Notes: a model not told the origin generated them from the sequence alone. A stretch of DNA of 36,361 nt from Chloroflexota bacterium (GCA_026389555.1 JAPLHQ010000073.1:1-36361), one strand, 5' to 3'; shown: positions 11,064 to 21,014, counted from the stretch's first letter. Translations and numbers: made by a program.

Positions 11064-12857
11064 GTGAGCCCCGCACGCTCTGAGACCCCGCTGAAGGCTC
11101 AGCGCAGCTGGCGCCTTGAACAGGCTGAAGCATCTCGCGTTGCCTCGCTGGACGAAACGCTGATCTCTGCGCAGGTCCGTGACGATCTTCGCCCCTCACT
11201 CGCAGTGCTGCTGACGCAGCGTGATCTCCACGATCCAGATGTCGTACGCCGATTCCTTGATCCGCGAGATCGGACGCTCCACGACCCCGAGCTCCTCCCT
11301 GACGCAGCGGGTCTGATCGCGCGCCTCCGTGCGGCTGGGGCGGATGGTGAACCGGTCCTTGTGGTCGGCGACTTTGATGCAGATGGACTCACCGGCGCGG
11401 CGATCATTATTCGGGCGCTTCGTGCGATTGGCGCCGTTGCTGAGGGGTTCATCCCGAATCGCGATACAGACGGGCACGGCATTCCTGAGGGGGCGCTCGA
11501 CGCGGCGGTAGAGGACGGCGTTGAGCTGCTGCTTGCCGTTGACTGCGGTACTGCGGATACGGAGCGCGTCGCGCAGGCGCTTGAGGCGGGGATCCTTGTT
11601 GGGATTATTGACCACCACGCCGTTCCTGAAGCGCCCGCGAAGGCGGCCTGGCTTGTCAATCCGAATCGGCCAGATGCCAGCTATCCATTTCCGAACCTCG
11701 CGGGGAGTGGCCTCGCCTTCAAGATCGCCCAGGGGATCCTTGCCGACCACCCAGATCGACGTGAGATCCTGGGCGAACTCTCCGTTCTGGCAATGATTGG
11801 TGGCGTGGCTGACATGGTCCCCGTTGCCGATGAGTTCCGTGTGATCGTGCGCTCAGCGCTCAAAGTGATGAACGGCCTTGGACGGATGCCAGTTGGCATT
11901 CGCGCGCTCTTGAAGAGCGCGGGCGTAGAGGGACCGCACCGTGTTGAAGTGGTCGGTTTCACCCTGGCACCGCGGATCAATGCGGCGGGACGGATCGGCG
12001 ATGCGCGACCAGCTCTTGATCTCCTTACGACAGATGATGAGGTTGAGGCGGCTGAGCTCGCGGCAACGCTTGAGGCACTCAATCACGAGCGCCGCGACCT
12101 TTCACGCGAGGCGATTGAGGCTGCGCGCAGCACGCTCGGTGCAGATGGGCTCGCCGTACCAGATTCAACGCGCGCACTTGTTGCCGAAGGCCTGGTCGCC
12201 GTGCGCGGCGAATGGTCGCCCGGCGTCCTCGGTCTTGTTGCCGGCCGACTCGCTGAGGAGTTTGCTCGACCAGCGCTTGTTGGGAGTGTTGCCTCAGGCG
12301 CCGCTGATGAGACGCTGGTGCGCTGCTCTATTCGCGCGCCGCGCGGCTTCTCCGTTGCATCAGCGCTGCGCGCGATCGACGACCAGCTCATCCGTCACGG
12401 CGGTCATGACGGGGCGGGCGGCTGCACCTTCCCGCTTTCGCGATGGTCGAGCGTCACCACGGGACTCGCTGCGCAATTCGCAGCCCAGAGGGGTCAGCAA
12501 GCGCCGCTCCTCTCCGTTGACCTTGAGCCGACCGTGGGGGCTCGCTCGCTCGACTCCCTTGCAGCCCTCGCTGATTACCTTGCCCCGACTGGCATTGGAA
12601 ACCCTGATCCGCTCTTCCTCTTCCGCTCAGTGGCACTTGAGCAGGTTCGCCTCGTTGGTGATGGGCGTCATGCACGTCTGACCTTGAACATTGATGGGAG
12701 CCGAACGGAGGCGATCGCATTCGGTCGCGCAGACGCAGATGGTCACGAAGGGGGTAGCGTTGACCTTGTCGCACGTATCGTGCAGCGAACCTATCGTGGG
12801 GCCGCGAAGACGGAGCTGCACGTGGTAGACCTTCAGAGCGCAGAGGAGAGGGGATGA
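11064..12857 (+). CDS. recJ: Single-stranded-DNA-specific exonuclease RecJ
   Basis: VGDFDADGLTGAAI, DCGT, IDHHAVPE (DHH), NAAGRIGDARPALDLL, DHHA1 region RHGGHDGAGGCTF. Confidence 0.96.
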   Translation: MSPARSETPLKAQRSWRLEQAEASRVASLDETLISAQVRDDLRPSLAVLLTQRDLHDPDVVRRFLDPRDRTLHDPELLPDAAGLIARLRAAGADGEPVLVVGDFDADGLTGAAIIIRALRAIGAVAEGFIPNRDTDGHGIPEGALDAAVEDGVELLLAVDCGTADTERVAQALEAGILVGIIDHHAVPEAPAKAAWLVNPNRPDASYPFPNLAGSGLAFKIAQGILADHPDRREILGELSVLAMIGGVADMVPVADEFRVIVRSALKVMNGLGRMPVGIRALLKSAGVEGPHRVEVVGFTLAPRINAAGRIGDARPALDLLTTDDEVEAAELAATLEALNHERRDLSREAIEAARSTLGADGLAVPDSTRALVAEGLVAVRGEWSPGVLGLVAGRLAEEFARPALVGSVASGAADETLVRCSIRAPRGFSVASALRAIDDQLIRHGGHDGAGGCTFPLSRWSSVTTGLAAQFAAQRGQQAPLLSVDLEPTVGARSLDSLAALADYLAPTGIGNPDPLFLFRSVALEQVRLVGDGRHARLTLNIDGSRTEAIAFGRADADGHEGGSVDLVARIVQRTYRGAAKTELHVVDLQSAEERG

Positions 12858-14068
12858 GCGGCAACAGATCACTTCGCCCAAAGCCACGCCTACGAAGCGA
12901 CCGTACCGCCCCATCGCGCCCCTTCCACGGACTACGCCCACCAACTGCGGCGGGAACGAAGGGACCAGGATGGTTCGGCCTTGGCCCCAAGGTTGCGCCA
13001 GCGTTTGCCCTTGTACTCCTCCTCGTTGCAGCGCTCGGCACGTGGCAGCTCGCCTCACTCTCGTCTGGCTCGAGCGCAACTCCAGGAGGTGACGGAGCCG
13101 AGGTGACGGACGGGGTTGCGATTGACGGGACGATCACCTTCGCGCGTGACGGTGCGCTCTGGTCCCTGAGCGGCTCCACACTGACGCAACTTACAGTGAG
13201 CACTTCGGATGGTGAGCCGGCGTGGAGCCCCGACGGCACCTGGCTCTATTTTGTCCGTCAGCGCAACGAGATCGGTGGTCGACTCAACGCTGCGGGAGGG
13301 ATCACGCCGTACCGTCTCAAGGTGCCAACGCTGATGCGGATCGGCGCACGTGGTGATGGCGAAGAGGAGATCCTTGACGGACTCCTGGAAGATCCGAATC
13401 CGAAGCTCAACTTCTCATCCTTCATCTTTGACCCAGCGATCGGAGCAGATGGCCGTATCGCACTGGCAACGGATTACAAGGGACCCGCACTCCTCGGTGG
13501 TGACGTGCTCATTCGTCTCCTGCAGGGTGACGGGCGGATGGTTACCCCGAACCTTCCGGACGAGGCTCCATACGGACACCAAGATCCAGCGTGGAGTTAC
13601 GACGGTTCTGGGATCTACTATGTGCAGAACGGATTCGCACAGGGGAAGTCTGCATCACGGATCATCTATTTTGATCTCGCCGCGGAGAGCGTGGTGCGCT
13701 TTGGCGCGAGTGGCTTCATTGAGCCCGCCGGCAGCCCAGATGGCCGCTGGATAGCGGCAACGCGGATCGATAAGAAGAAGGGGAGCGACGTGGTGATCAT
13801 GAGTGCAGCGACCGGCGAGGTGCTCCTAGAGGTGACCCGCACCGGTCGCTCGTGGTCGCCAGCCTGGTCGCCCGATGGGGGTTCGCTTATCTTCCTGGCG
13901 GCGAGTGGGAGTGAGGCGTCGTTGCAGCAGGTGGTGATCACCTCGCCAGTCTCAGGTCCACCAACAATTATCTCGAGCCTGCAGCTGCTTCGCGATCCTG
14001 TTGACGCAGGAGTTCGGCCTGCGTGGGGGAGACTGCGCAGCGATCTGCAGGGGGGTACAACTCCGTGA
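12854..14068 (+). CDS. Membrane-anchored TolB/PD40-like beta-propeller protein
   Basis: Basic N-terminus, one TM (VAPAFALVLLLVAALGTWQLASL), repeated PD40 motifs: EPAWSPDGTWLYFV, DPAWSYDGSGIYYV, SPDGRWIAATR, SPAWSPDGGSLIFLA. ATGA overlap with recJ. Confidence 0.8.
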   Translation: MSGNRSLRPKPRLRSDRTAPSRPFHGLRPPTAAGTKGPGWFGLGPKVAPAFALVLLLVAALGTWQLASLSSGSSATPGGDGAEVTDGVAIDGTITFARDGALWSLSGSTLTQLTVSTSDGEPAWSPDGTWLYFVRQRNEIGGRLNAAGGITPYRLKVPTLMRIGARGDGEEEILDGLLEDPNPKLNFSSFIFDPAIGADGRIALATDYKGPALLGGDVLIRLLQGDGRMVTPNLPDEAPYGHQDPAWSYDGSGIYYVQNGFAQGKSASRIIYFDLAAESVVRFGASGFIEPAGSPDGRWIAATRIDKKKGSDVVIMSAATGEVLLEVTRTGRSWSPAWSPDGGSLIFLAASGSEASLQQVVITSPVSGPPTIISSLQLLRDPVDAGVRPAWGRLRSDLQGGTTP

Positions 14069-14946
14069 GTCGCTACCTCGAACTCCTTGCCGCATCATCG
14101 CAACGCGTTGGTAGCAGCCTCTGCGTTGGCATTGATCCCGATCCTGCGCACCTCTCGGCAGAACACGCAGCGTCTGTTGCCGGACTACGCGAATGGGTGC
14201 GCATCCTTATCAATGCAACGGCGCAGTATGCCGCCGCCTACAAGGTGAACCTCGCCTTCTTTGAGGCGTACGGCGCAGATGGCGCTGCGCTCGCCGAAGA
14301 GATCCGCGCACTCACTCCTGCCGAGACCCCGTTGATCATGGATGTGAAGCGCGGTGATATTGGGAATACGGTGAAGGCACAGGCGCGTGCACTCTTTGAC
14401 GCGCTTGGCGCAGACGCGGTGACGGCGAGCCCATACCTCGGCATCGGGGCACTCGTGCCGCTCCTTGAGCGTGACGATCGATTCGTCTACCTCCTCTGCC
14501 GGACGTCGAATCCAGAGTCGGCGGAGCTACAAGAGTTGCGCCTCATTGCGACTGAGGCTGCGCCTGAAGAGGAGCTCTACCTTCGCGTTGCGCGTCTCGC
14601 CGCTGCGCGACCTGAGGCGCTTGCGGGGCGGATCGGCCTCGTTGCTGGTGCTACGGCGGGCGGTGCGTTCATCAAGCTCCGCGAGGTCGCCCCTTCGCTC
14701 CCTCTCCTCGTCCCTGGCATTGGCGCGCAAGGGGGAGACTTGGCGATGGTGATCCAGCACGGCGGAGCGACTGCTGGGGGCGCCGCGGGTCGGTTCGGCG
14801 GCGGTCTACTTGTGAATGTGGGGCGTGGGATCTCGGGAGAGGCGAGCGGTGCTGGAGAGACGCGCCGCTCTGCTAGCGCGCTGGAAGAGGCGATTCACGC
14901 ACGGGCGGCGGAGTGGGGGAGGCGTCTCGCTATACTCGCCCCATAG
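14065..14946 (+). CDS. pyrF: Orotidine 5'-phosphate decarboxylase (type 2)
   Basis: SLCVGIDPDPAHL, AAYKVNLAFFEAYG, MDVKRGDIGNTVKAQA, DAVTASPYLG, VPGIGAQGGD. GTG start at 14065 overlaps the upstream TGA (GTGA). Confidence 0.94.
   Translation: MSRYLELLAASSQRVGSSLCVGIDPDPAHLSAEHAASVAGLREWVRILINATAQYAAAYKVNLAFFEAYGADGAALAEEIRALTPAETPLIMDVKRGDIGNTVKAQARALFDALGADAVTASPYLGIGALVPLLERDDRFVYLLCRTSNPESAELQELRLIATEAAPEEELYLRVARLAAARPEALAGRIGLVAGATAGGAFIKLREVAPSLPLLVPGIGAQGGDLAMVIQHGGATAGGAAGRFGGGLLVNVGRGISGEASGAGETRRSASALEEAIHARAAEWGRRLAILAP
14931..14936 (+). promoter_or_regulatory. Putative -10 (CGC-TATACT) for tatA/tatC, inside the 3' end of pyrF
   Basis: ctcgcTATACTcgcc about 50 nt upstream of the tatA ATG, followed by hairpin CGTCC-TTCA-GGACG (14949-14962). 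Confidence 0.5.
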
Positions 14947-14985
14947 GTCGTCCTTCAGGACGCAGCAGCGTAAGGAGTACCGAAC

Positions 14986-15189
14986 ATGCCCAATATTGGA
15001 CCTGGCGAACTGATCCTCATCCTTGCCGTCGTCCTCGTCGTCTTTGGTCCTGGGAAGCTCCCAGAGATTGGCGCCGCTGTTGGACGCTCCTTCCGTGAAT
15101 TCCGCAAGGCGACTTCAGATGCGGGTGATTCGCAGGAGAGCCGCCCAGCGCGGAAGAGCCCAGCGCGTCGCCCAAAGAGGAAGGGCTGA
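14986..15189 (+). CDS. tatA: Sec-independent translocase TatA/E family
   Basis: MPNIGPGELILILAVVLVVFGPGKLPEIGAAVGRSFREFRKA, a TatA signature; 67 aa. Confidence 0.95.
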   Translation: MPNIGPGELILILAVVLVVFGPGKLPEIGAAVGRSFREFRKATSDAGDSQESRPARKSPARRPKRKG

Positions 15190-15218
15190 GTCGCTAAGCG
15201 GGACGGGGAGCAACCCGT

Positions 15219-15950
15219 ATGACGGCGAAGGCACTCGTGCGTGACGCAGATGGTGCGTCAACGACTGCACCACTTGTTGATCATCTCCGCGAACTCCGAC
15301 GCCGAATCGCCATCTCGCTACTCGCCGTCAGCGCTGGTGCAGTTGCAACCTTTGCGTTCGCAGACGGGCTGATTACGCTGCTCCGTTCGCCCCTCGGCGC
15401 GGTGAACCTCTACTTTACGGGCGTCGGTGATGCGTTCGGCATTCGGATGCAGTTGGGCCTGATCGGCGGGATTGCCCTGGCGATGCCGATTCTCCTCTGG
15501 CAGGCGTGGGCCTTCATCAGTCCCGGCTTAACGAAGTCAGAGCGACGCAGCGCGCGACCGTGGCTTCCGCTCGCGCTCCTCCTCTTCCTCATCGGCGCCG
15601 CTGTGGCCTGGAGTGTGCTCCCGTTCGCGGTTGGCTTCCTCCTCTCGTTTGCGAGCGCCGACCTTCTCCCGATGATTGCGGCAGATCGATACTTCGGATT
15701 CGTTGGCGGCCTCATTCTGGTGTTTGCGCTCGCCGCCGAGTACCCGATCCTTCTCGTCTTCCTCTCCCGTGTAGGAATCATCACCTCGGCGAAGTTGCGC
15801 ACGTGGCGCCGCGGGGCGGTGGTCGGGATCGTGATCTTGAGCACGATCGCTACGCCTGGAACAGACATCGTCAGCCCCTTAATCCTCGCCATCACGCTAC
15901 TCATCCTGTATGAGTTCTCAATCATTCTGGTGAAGGCGGGCGGGAAGTGA
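15219..15950 (+). CDS. tatC: Sec-independent translocase TatC
   Basis: PLVDHLRELRRRIAISLLA, WQAWAFISPGLTKSERR, six TM segments. Confidence 0.97.
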   Translation: MTAKALVRDADGASTTAPLVDHLRELRRRIAISLLAVSAGAVATFAFADGLITLLRSPLGAVNLYFTGVGDAFGIRMQLGLIGGIALAMPILLWQAWAFISPGLTKSERRSARPWLPLALLLFLIGAAVAWSVLPFAVGFLLSFASADLLPMIAADRYFGFVGGLILVFALAAEYPILLVFLSRVGIITSAKLRTWRRGAVVGIVILSTIATPGTDIVSPLILAITLLILYEFSIILVKAGGK

Positions 15951-16828
15951 GTCGCGATCGCCGCATCATTCTGCTGACGGGGCTCTCAGGAGCGGGGAAG
16001 ACCACGGCAACGAAGTCACTCGAAGATATCGGCTTCCGCACGATTGATAACCTCCCATTCGAGCTCCTCCCCGCACTCGTTGAGAAGATTGGACAAGATC
16101 CTGAGCGCTTCGCGCGCGTCTGCCTAGTCCTTGATGCACGCGATGGAGATCCGAGCCATACGATTGAATCGGTTCGAAGTGGCGCGGCCTCAATTGGCGT
16201 GACGGCGCGGATTATCTTCTTAGATGCTCGGGACGATGTGCTGATCCGCAGGTTTAGCGAAACGCGACACCGCCATCCACTCGGGGGCGCTGTGGACGCT
16301 CCGCGCTCAGTTGCCGAGGCGATTGCTGCGGAGCGTGCCCTGCTGAGCGCCACCCGTGAAGCTGCCGACGCCGTGATCGATACGAGCGACCTCACTGGGC
16401 GCGAGCTGCGTGATCGGCTGGTTAGCGAGGCACTGGAGAGCGAGGAGCGCGTTGGTGTTCGCCTCACCAGTTTCGGATATAAGCACGGCATCCCGCTTGA
16501 AGCGGATCTCGTCTTTGACGTCCGCTCCGCGGCGAATCCACACTGGGTTCCAGAGCTTCGACCACTCGACGGGCGCTCAAAGGAGATCAGCGACTACGTG
16601 CTCGGCGACCCAGTTGGGGCCGAGCTCACCGCATCGATCCTTGGCTACCTTAAGGAGACGCTCGCCGCATACCTTGCCGACGGGCGTGGCAGGTTGAGCA
16701 TTGCGATCGGATGTACCGGCGGTCGCCACCGCTCCGTTGCCATTGTGGAGGCGCTCGCGAAGGCCCTTGCGCCGGTTGCTGATGGGGCGCCGATCGTGGT
16801 GGAGCACCGCGACATCCTCAGGAGTTAA
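15947..16828 (+). CDS. rapZ: RNase adapter RapZ / YvcJ-like nucleotide-binding protein
   Basis: LLTGLSGAGKTTATKSLEDIGFRTIDNLPFELL, SETRHRHPLG, SFGYKHGIPLEADLVFDVRSAANPHW, GCTGGRHRSVAIVE. GTG start overlaps the tatC stop. Confidence 0.97.
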   Translation: MSRDRRIILLTGLSGAGKTTATKSLEDIGFRTIDNLPFELLPALVEKIGQDPERFARVCLVLDARDGDPSHTIESVRSGAASIGVTARIIFLDARDDVLIRRFSETRHRHPLGGAVDAPRSVAEAIAAERALLSATREAADAVIDTSDLTGRELRDRLVSEALESEERVGVRLTSFGYKHGIPLEADLVFDVRSAANPHWVPELRPLDGRSKEISDYVLGDPVGAELTASILGYLKETLAAYLADGRGRLSIAIGCTGGRHRSVAIVEALAKALAPVADGAPIVVEHRDILRS

Positions 16829-16833
16829 CGGTC

Positions 16834-17844
16834 GTGGGGCTCCGCTCTTGGATCCGCGGCGGGTCACTCGCTCGGAAGGTTCAGCGTCGTCAGCGACGCA
16901 TCGTGGTGCTCGGTGGAGGCACGGGGATGGCAACGATCCTCCGCGGGCTGAAGGGGCAAGGGGTTGATCTCACCGCCATCGTCTCCATGGCCGATGACGG
17001 CGGGTCATCTGGCATCCTTCGTGCGCGGCTCGGCATCCCTCCAGTTGGCGATCTGCGCAACTGCCTGATCGCACTTGCAGATGCAGAGTCAACCGCTGGT
17101 GCGCTGTTGCAGCATCGCCTTCCGGCAGAGCGTGGCGCAACGCGTGGGCATCCTGTGGGGAACCTTCTTCTCGCAGCAGCGATCGCGGAGGAGGGTGGCG
17201 ACCTTGAGCGCGGCATTGAACGCGTGCATCGCATTCTCAACGTTCGCGGGCGCGTCATCCCAGCAACGACGGAGGCGCTCCGTCTCCGCGGCCGCACCCG
17301 CGCAGGTCTCAGCGTCATAGGGCAGGCGCGCCTTGCTCGCACCAGAGGTATTGACTCTGTTTCGCTCGACTCAACCTCCGTGCGAGCAACGCGAAGTGCG
17401 TTGGCTGCAATCTCGCAGGCGGACTTGCTCGTCCTTGGACCCGGCAGTCTCTATACGAGCCTCATCCCGCACCTCTTGGTGCCAGAGATTCGGAGTGCGC
17501 TTGCAGCACGTCGCGCTCCGCTGATCTGGGTGGCGAATGTCGATGAGCAAGAGGGGGAGACCGAGGGGATGAACCTCGACGCGCACATGGATGCGCTCGT
17601 CGCGCATGGGGGGGCGGGGCTGATTGATCTCGTCCTTGCGGCGGCGATCTCGCGGAGGGGGGCTGCTGATCCCGGCCTACAACTGCAGCCACGCTTCACC
17701 CGCGCAGCTAGCCCGAGCGCCGAGCCTCGCCCGCCAATTCTGGTTCGCTCTATCGCCTCAAAGGTGCGTCCGCACCTCCACGATTCACTCCTTCTTGCGC
17801 ACGCATTGCTGAAGTTGAAGCCTCTCTTGCGTAAGGTTGATTGA
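16834..17844 (+). CDS. yvcK: YvcK family gluconeogenesis factor
   Basis: IVVLGGGTGMATILRGLKGQGVDLTAIVSMADDGGSSGILR, PPVGDLRNCL, GHPVGNLLL, LGPGSLYTSLIPHLLVPEI. Confidence 0.96.
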   Translation: MGLRSWIRGGSLARKVQRRQRRIVVLGGGTGMATILRGLKGQGVDLTAIVSMADDGGSSGILRARLGIPPVGDLRNCLIALADAESTAGALLQHRLPAERGATRGHPVGNLLLAAAIAEEGGDLERGIERVHRILNVRGRVIPATTEALRLRGRTRAGLSVIGQARLARTRGIDSVSLDSTSVRATRSALAAISQADLLVLGPGSLYTSLIPHLLVPEIRSALAARRAPLIWVANVDEQEGETEGMNLDAHMDALVAHGGAGLIDLVLAAAISRRGAADPGLQLQPRFTRAASPSAEPRPPILVRSIASKVRPHLHDSLLLAHALLKLKPLLRKVD

Positions 17845-18656
17845 TGAGCCGAAACGAGCGCGATCTAGTGAGTGCAATACGACATGAGCTCGCGGCGATT
17901 ACTCCGCAGCGGAAGTGTTGTCGCGCCACTGAACTTGATGCACTGGCAGACCCAGGGCGACGTTCGGACGTTGCAATCGCCAGGACCGTGCATCGACTCA
18001 GCTCCGCTTCGGCCTCTCACGACGTTGAGGCGTCGCCGGGTGGCCGTGCGCTGAAGCGCGCGCGAGCACTGGCTGATGCAGATGCAACAGCACACTGTCG
18101 CAGCGCCTTCCTACGGGGACGCATCCTGAGTCGCGGGTCACTCTCGCTCGCCTCTGGCCGCATCCATCTGGAGCTCGTGCTCACGCAAGTTGAGGCGCGT
18201 CACGTGGTGACGGCGCTCGAAGCGGAGGGGGTATCAGGTCTTTATCGCGTGCGACGAGGCCGAGGCGTCATCGTCTGGAAGGATCGAACGCAGATCTTGG
18301 ACCTGCTGCGACGTCTCGGTGCGGGCAGCTCCATCGCTGAGATTGAGGCTCGTGGTGTGGTGCGGCAGATTCGTGGCGAACTGAATCGCAGTGTGAATGC
18401 CGAGACGGCGAATATACAGCGCGCCGTGCTCGCCGGGATGCGCCAGGCGCGCGCGGCGGCAGAGTTGATCGAGGAGGGCGTCCTACCGCCCGCTGGCCTG
18501 CTGCAACGCGTGAGCTCCGCTCGTCTGGCGCACCCTGAGGCGACGATCGCAGAGCTTGGCGAGACACTCAGCCTCTCGCGCAGCGTGGTGCAGCGTGCGC
18601 TCGCAACGATCGAGCGCCAGGCGGCAGCCTTACGGAGCGAGGCGGCTCTGCCATGA
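17844..18656 (+). CDS. whiA: WhiA-type DNA-binding regulator (divergent)
   Basis: RKCCRATELDAL, CRSAFLRGRILSRGSLSLASGRIHLEL, VIVWKDRTQILDLLRRLGA, LNRSVNAETANIQRAVLAGMRQ, C-terminal HTH; sits directly after rapZ-yvcK. Confidence 0.9.
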   Translation: MSRNERDLVSAIRHELAAITPQRKCCRATELDALADPGRRSDVAIARTVHRLSSASASHDVEASPGGRALKRARALADADATAHCRSAFLRGRILSRGSLSLASGRIHLELVLTQVEARHVVTALEAEGVSGLYRVRRGRGVIVWKDRTQILDLLRRLGAGSSIAEIEARGVVRQIRGELNRSVNAETANIQRAVLAGMRQARAAAELIEEGVLPPAGLLQRVSSARLAHPEATIAELGETLSLSRSVVQRALATIERQAAALRSEAALP

Positions 18657-18657
18657 T
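18652..18657 (+). promoter_or_regulatory. Putative -10 (CATGAT) 6 nt upstream of the tpiA ATG
   Basis: ccatgatctaccgATGaacgac; spacing matches other proposed leaderless starts in the window. Confidence 0.3.
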
Positions 18658-18663
18658 CTACCG

Positions 18664-19458
18664 ATGAACGACGCAGCCCAGCCACTCCTGATCGCCAATT
18701 GGAAGGCGAACCTCGCACCCGGTGAGGAGGTGGCACTTGCCGCGCAGATTGCAACGCTCGGTGCCACGCGGCGACTCTCTCCAGGCTCGCTGATGATCGC
18801 GCCGAGCATGGTGGGACTCGTTGCGGTCGCCTCGCTCCTTCGCCGTGAGCATGACGCGCTCAAGCTCGGGATCGCCGCACAAGACTGCTCCAGCGACCTT
18901 GCCGGAGCCGCAACGGGAGAGATCCCTGCATCGCATCTTCTCGGCGCTGCTGACGCGGTGATCCTCGGTCACTCAGAGCGTCGCGCTCGTGGCGAGAGCG
19001 GAAGTTTGATTGGCGCAAAGCTTGCTCGCTGCGTTGCCGCTGGCATCAGGCCAATCCTCTGTCTCGGCGATGCCGACCCGAAGGCGACAGAGAGCGAGCG
19101 ATGCGCGCTGGTGGTGCGTCAGTGGCGCGAGGTCCTCGCTGGTGCCGCCACACTCGGATGTGATGTCGCCACGGTGCTAGGTAGCGGCGTCACGATTGCC
19201 TATGAACCAGTCTGGGCGATCGGTAGCGGCCAGGCGGCGAGCCCAGACGTTGCAGCGGCAGTGGCTCGTGCACTTCGATCGGAGACCTCCTCATCATCGT
19301 TACGCATTCTTTATGGAGGGAGCGTCGACGGAAAAAGTGCTGCGGGCTTCCTGAGCCCAACAGGAGAGGGGAGCCTCAACGGGTTGTTGATCGGTGGCGC
19401 CTCACTCCAGGCCGAGCGACTCCTTGAGATTGCCACCGCCGTTGGTGTGGCGTCATGA
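18664..19458 (+). CDS. tpiA: Triosephosphate isomerase
   Basis: LIANWKANL, GHSERR, YEPVWAIGSG, RILYGGSVDGKSA, NGLLIGGASL. Start at MNDAAQ (18664), not the track start 18556. Confidence 0.97.
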   Translation: MNDAAQPLLIANWKANLAPGEEVALAAQIATLGATRRLSPGSLMIAPSMVGLVAVASLLRREHDALKLGIAAQDCSSDLAGAATGEIPASHLLGAADAVILGHSERRARGESGSLIGAKLARCVAAGIRPILCLGDADPKATESERCALVVRQWREVLAGAATLGCDVATVLGSGVTIAYEPVWAIGSGQAASPDVAAAVARALRSETSSSSLRILYGGSVDGKSAAGFLSPTGEGSLNGLLIGGASLQAERLLEIATAVGVAS

Positions 19459-20999
19459 CATCACTGAAGGTAAATCCGCTCATCCTGCTGATCATTGATG
19501 GCTTTGGGATCGGCAACGATCCAGCGGTGGACGCGATCGCGCAGGCGAAGATGCCAGTTTGGCGCGCACTGCTCGAGCGTTGGCCACACACAGCGCTTGA
19601 GGCGAGCGGTGTAGCCGTTGGCCTCCCTGAAGGTCAGATGGGCAATAGTGAGGTTGGGCATCTCAACATTGGCGCTGGGCAGCGCGTGCCGCAAGAGTTG
19701 CCACGGATCAACGCAGCACTCGCCGACGGTAGCTTCTCCCAGCGACCGGAGCTTCAGCGCGCGCTGAAGTTGGCGCACGGTGGGCGGCTGCATCTGATGA
19801 GCCTCCTCGGCCCGGGTGGCGTACACGCCAACGATCAGCACCTCGTCGCCCTTGCGGAGGCGGCGCATCAGTCAGGGGTGCGCTCCGTCTTCGTCCACCT
19901 CTTCCTTGACGGTCGTGACACGCCGCCACGATCGGCGCCTGCGTACCTCGCAGATCTCGAGCAGCGCCTCTCCGCCGCCGCCCCCACTGCACGCATTGCA
20001 ACCATCTCCGGCCGCTACTTCGCCATGGATCGGGATCACCGCTGGGAGCGCACGGCGGCGGCCGTCGCGGCGATCGTCGCAGGGAAGGGGGCCCACGCAT
20101 CAAGTGCTGCAGCAGCCATTGAGGAGGCTTATGCGCGAGGAGAGAGTGATGAGTTTGTGACGCCAACCGTCCTCCTTGCCGCGGAGGGAGAGGATCCCGT
20201 GATGCGGTCGAGCGACACGGTGATCCACGCGAACTTCCGTGCTGACCGCGCCCGCCAACTCGTTGCAGCGCTAAGCGCCAACGTCTTCACCGCTTCGGCG
20301 CGGCCAGCGCAGCTCCCCGTAACGCTCTTCGGGATGAGCTCGTACGGCGAAGAGGCGGGGAGTCCTGCGATCTTCGGCCCTACGGCGGTGCCGTCGCTCG
20401 CCGAGAGTGTTGCTAACGCTGGGCTGCGGCAGTTTCACGTTGCAGAGACGGAGAAGTACGCTCATGTCACCTACTTTCTGAACGGAGGGAGGGAGGAGGC
20501 ATTCCCGGGCGAGCGTCGCCTCCTCATCCCGAGCCCGAGCGTTGCGACCTACGATCTCGCTCCGCAGATGCGGGCCGCCGAGATTGCCGATGCGGTGGTC
20601 GCTTCCATTGAAGGCGGTGAAGAGCATCTCATCGTTGCGAACCTGGCGAATCCAGACATGGTTGGACACACGGGCAACTGGGAGGCGACACTGCGCGCGT
20701 GCGAAGCGGTGGACGCTGCGCTTGGACGTATCGCCGCTGCCACTCTCGCTCGCCCAGGCGCCCTCCTTGTGATCACCGGAGACCACGGCAACGCCGACAC
20801 GATGCGGACCGCAGACGGAGAGCCCATCACGAGCCACACATCGATGAAGGTCCCTCTACTCCTCGCAGGCGATGCGGCTGAGGGCGTGGAACTCGCTGAG
20901 GGTGAGCTCTCTGACATCCTGCCAACGCTCGCGGAACTGAGTGGGATCGCGGCTCCAGCGGGTGTCACGGGCCGCTCGCTGCTGCGCAAGCGGAAGTAG
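19455..20999 (+). CDS. gpmI: 2,3-bisphosphoglycerate-independent phosphoglycerate mutase
   Basis: LLIIDGFGIG, GQMGNSEVGHLNIGAGQ, FLDGRDTPP, SGRYFAMDRDHRWERT, VITGDHGNADTM. ATGA overlap with tpiA. Confidence 0.98.
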   Translation: MTSLKVNPLILLIIDGFGIGNDPAVDAIAQAKMPVWRALLERWPHTALEASGVAVGLPEGQMGNSEVGHLNIGAGQRVPQELPRINAALADGSFSQRPELQRALKLAHGGRLHLMSLLGPGGVHANDQHLVALAEAAHQSGVRSVFVHLFLDGRDTPPRSAPAYLADLEQRLSAAAPTARIATISGRYFAMDRDHRWERTAAAVAAIVAGKGAHASSAAAAIEEAYARGESDEFVTPTVLLAAEGEDPVMRSSDTVIHANFRADRARQLVAALSANVFTASARPAQLPVTLFGMSSYGEEAGSPAIFGPTAVPSLAESVANAGLRQFHVAETEKYAHVTYFLNGGREEAFPGERRLLIPSPSVATYDLAPQMRAAEIADAVVASIEGGEEHLIVANLANPDMVGHTGNWEATLRACEAVDAALGRIAAATLARPGALLVITGDHGNADTMRTADGEPITSHTSMKVPLLLAGDAAEGVELAEGELSDILPTLAELSGIAAPAGVTGRSLLRKRK

Positions 21000-21005
21000 A
21001 GGGGG

Positions 21006-21014
21006 TGCTACACT
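21006..21014 (+). promoter_or_regulatory. Putative extended -10 (TGC-TACACT) upstream of secG
   Basis: ggTGCTACACTgaag in the gpmI-secG gap; secG has its own ggaggt RBS. Confidence 0.5.

Noticed and set aside
18556-18663. Upstream extension of tpiA (MARHSASRAAWCSVRSQRSS...)
   Set aside because: Overlaps the conserved end of whiA in another frame; TpiA homology starts at MNDAAQPLLIANWK.
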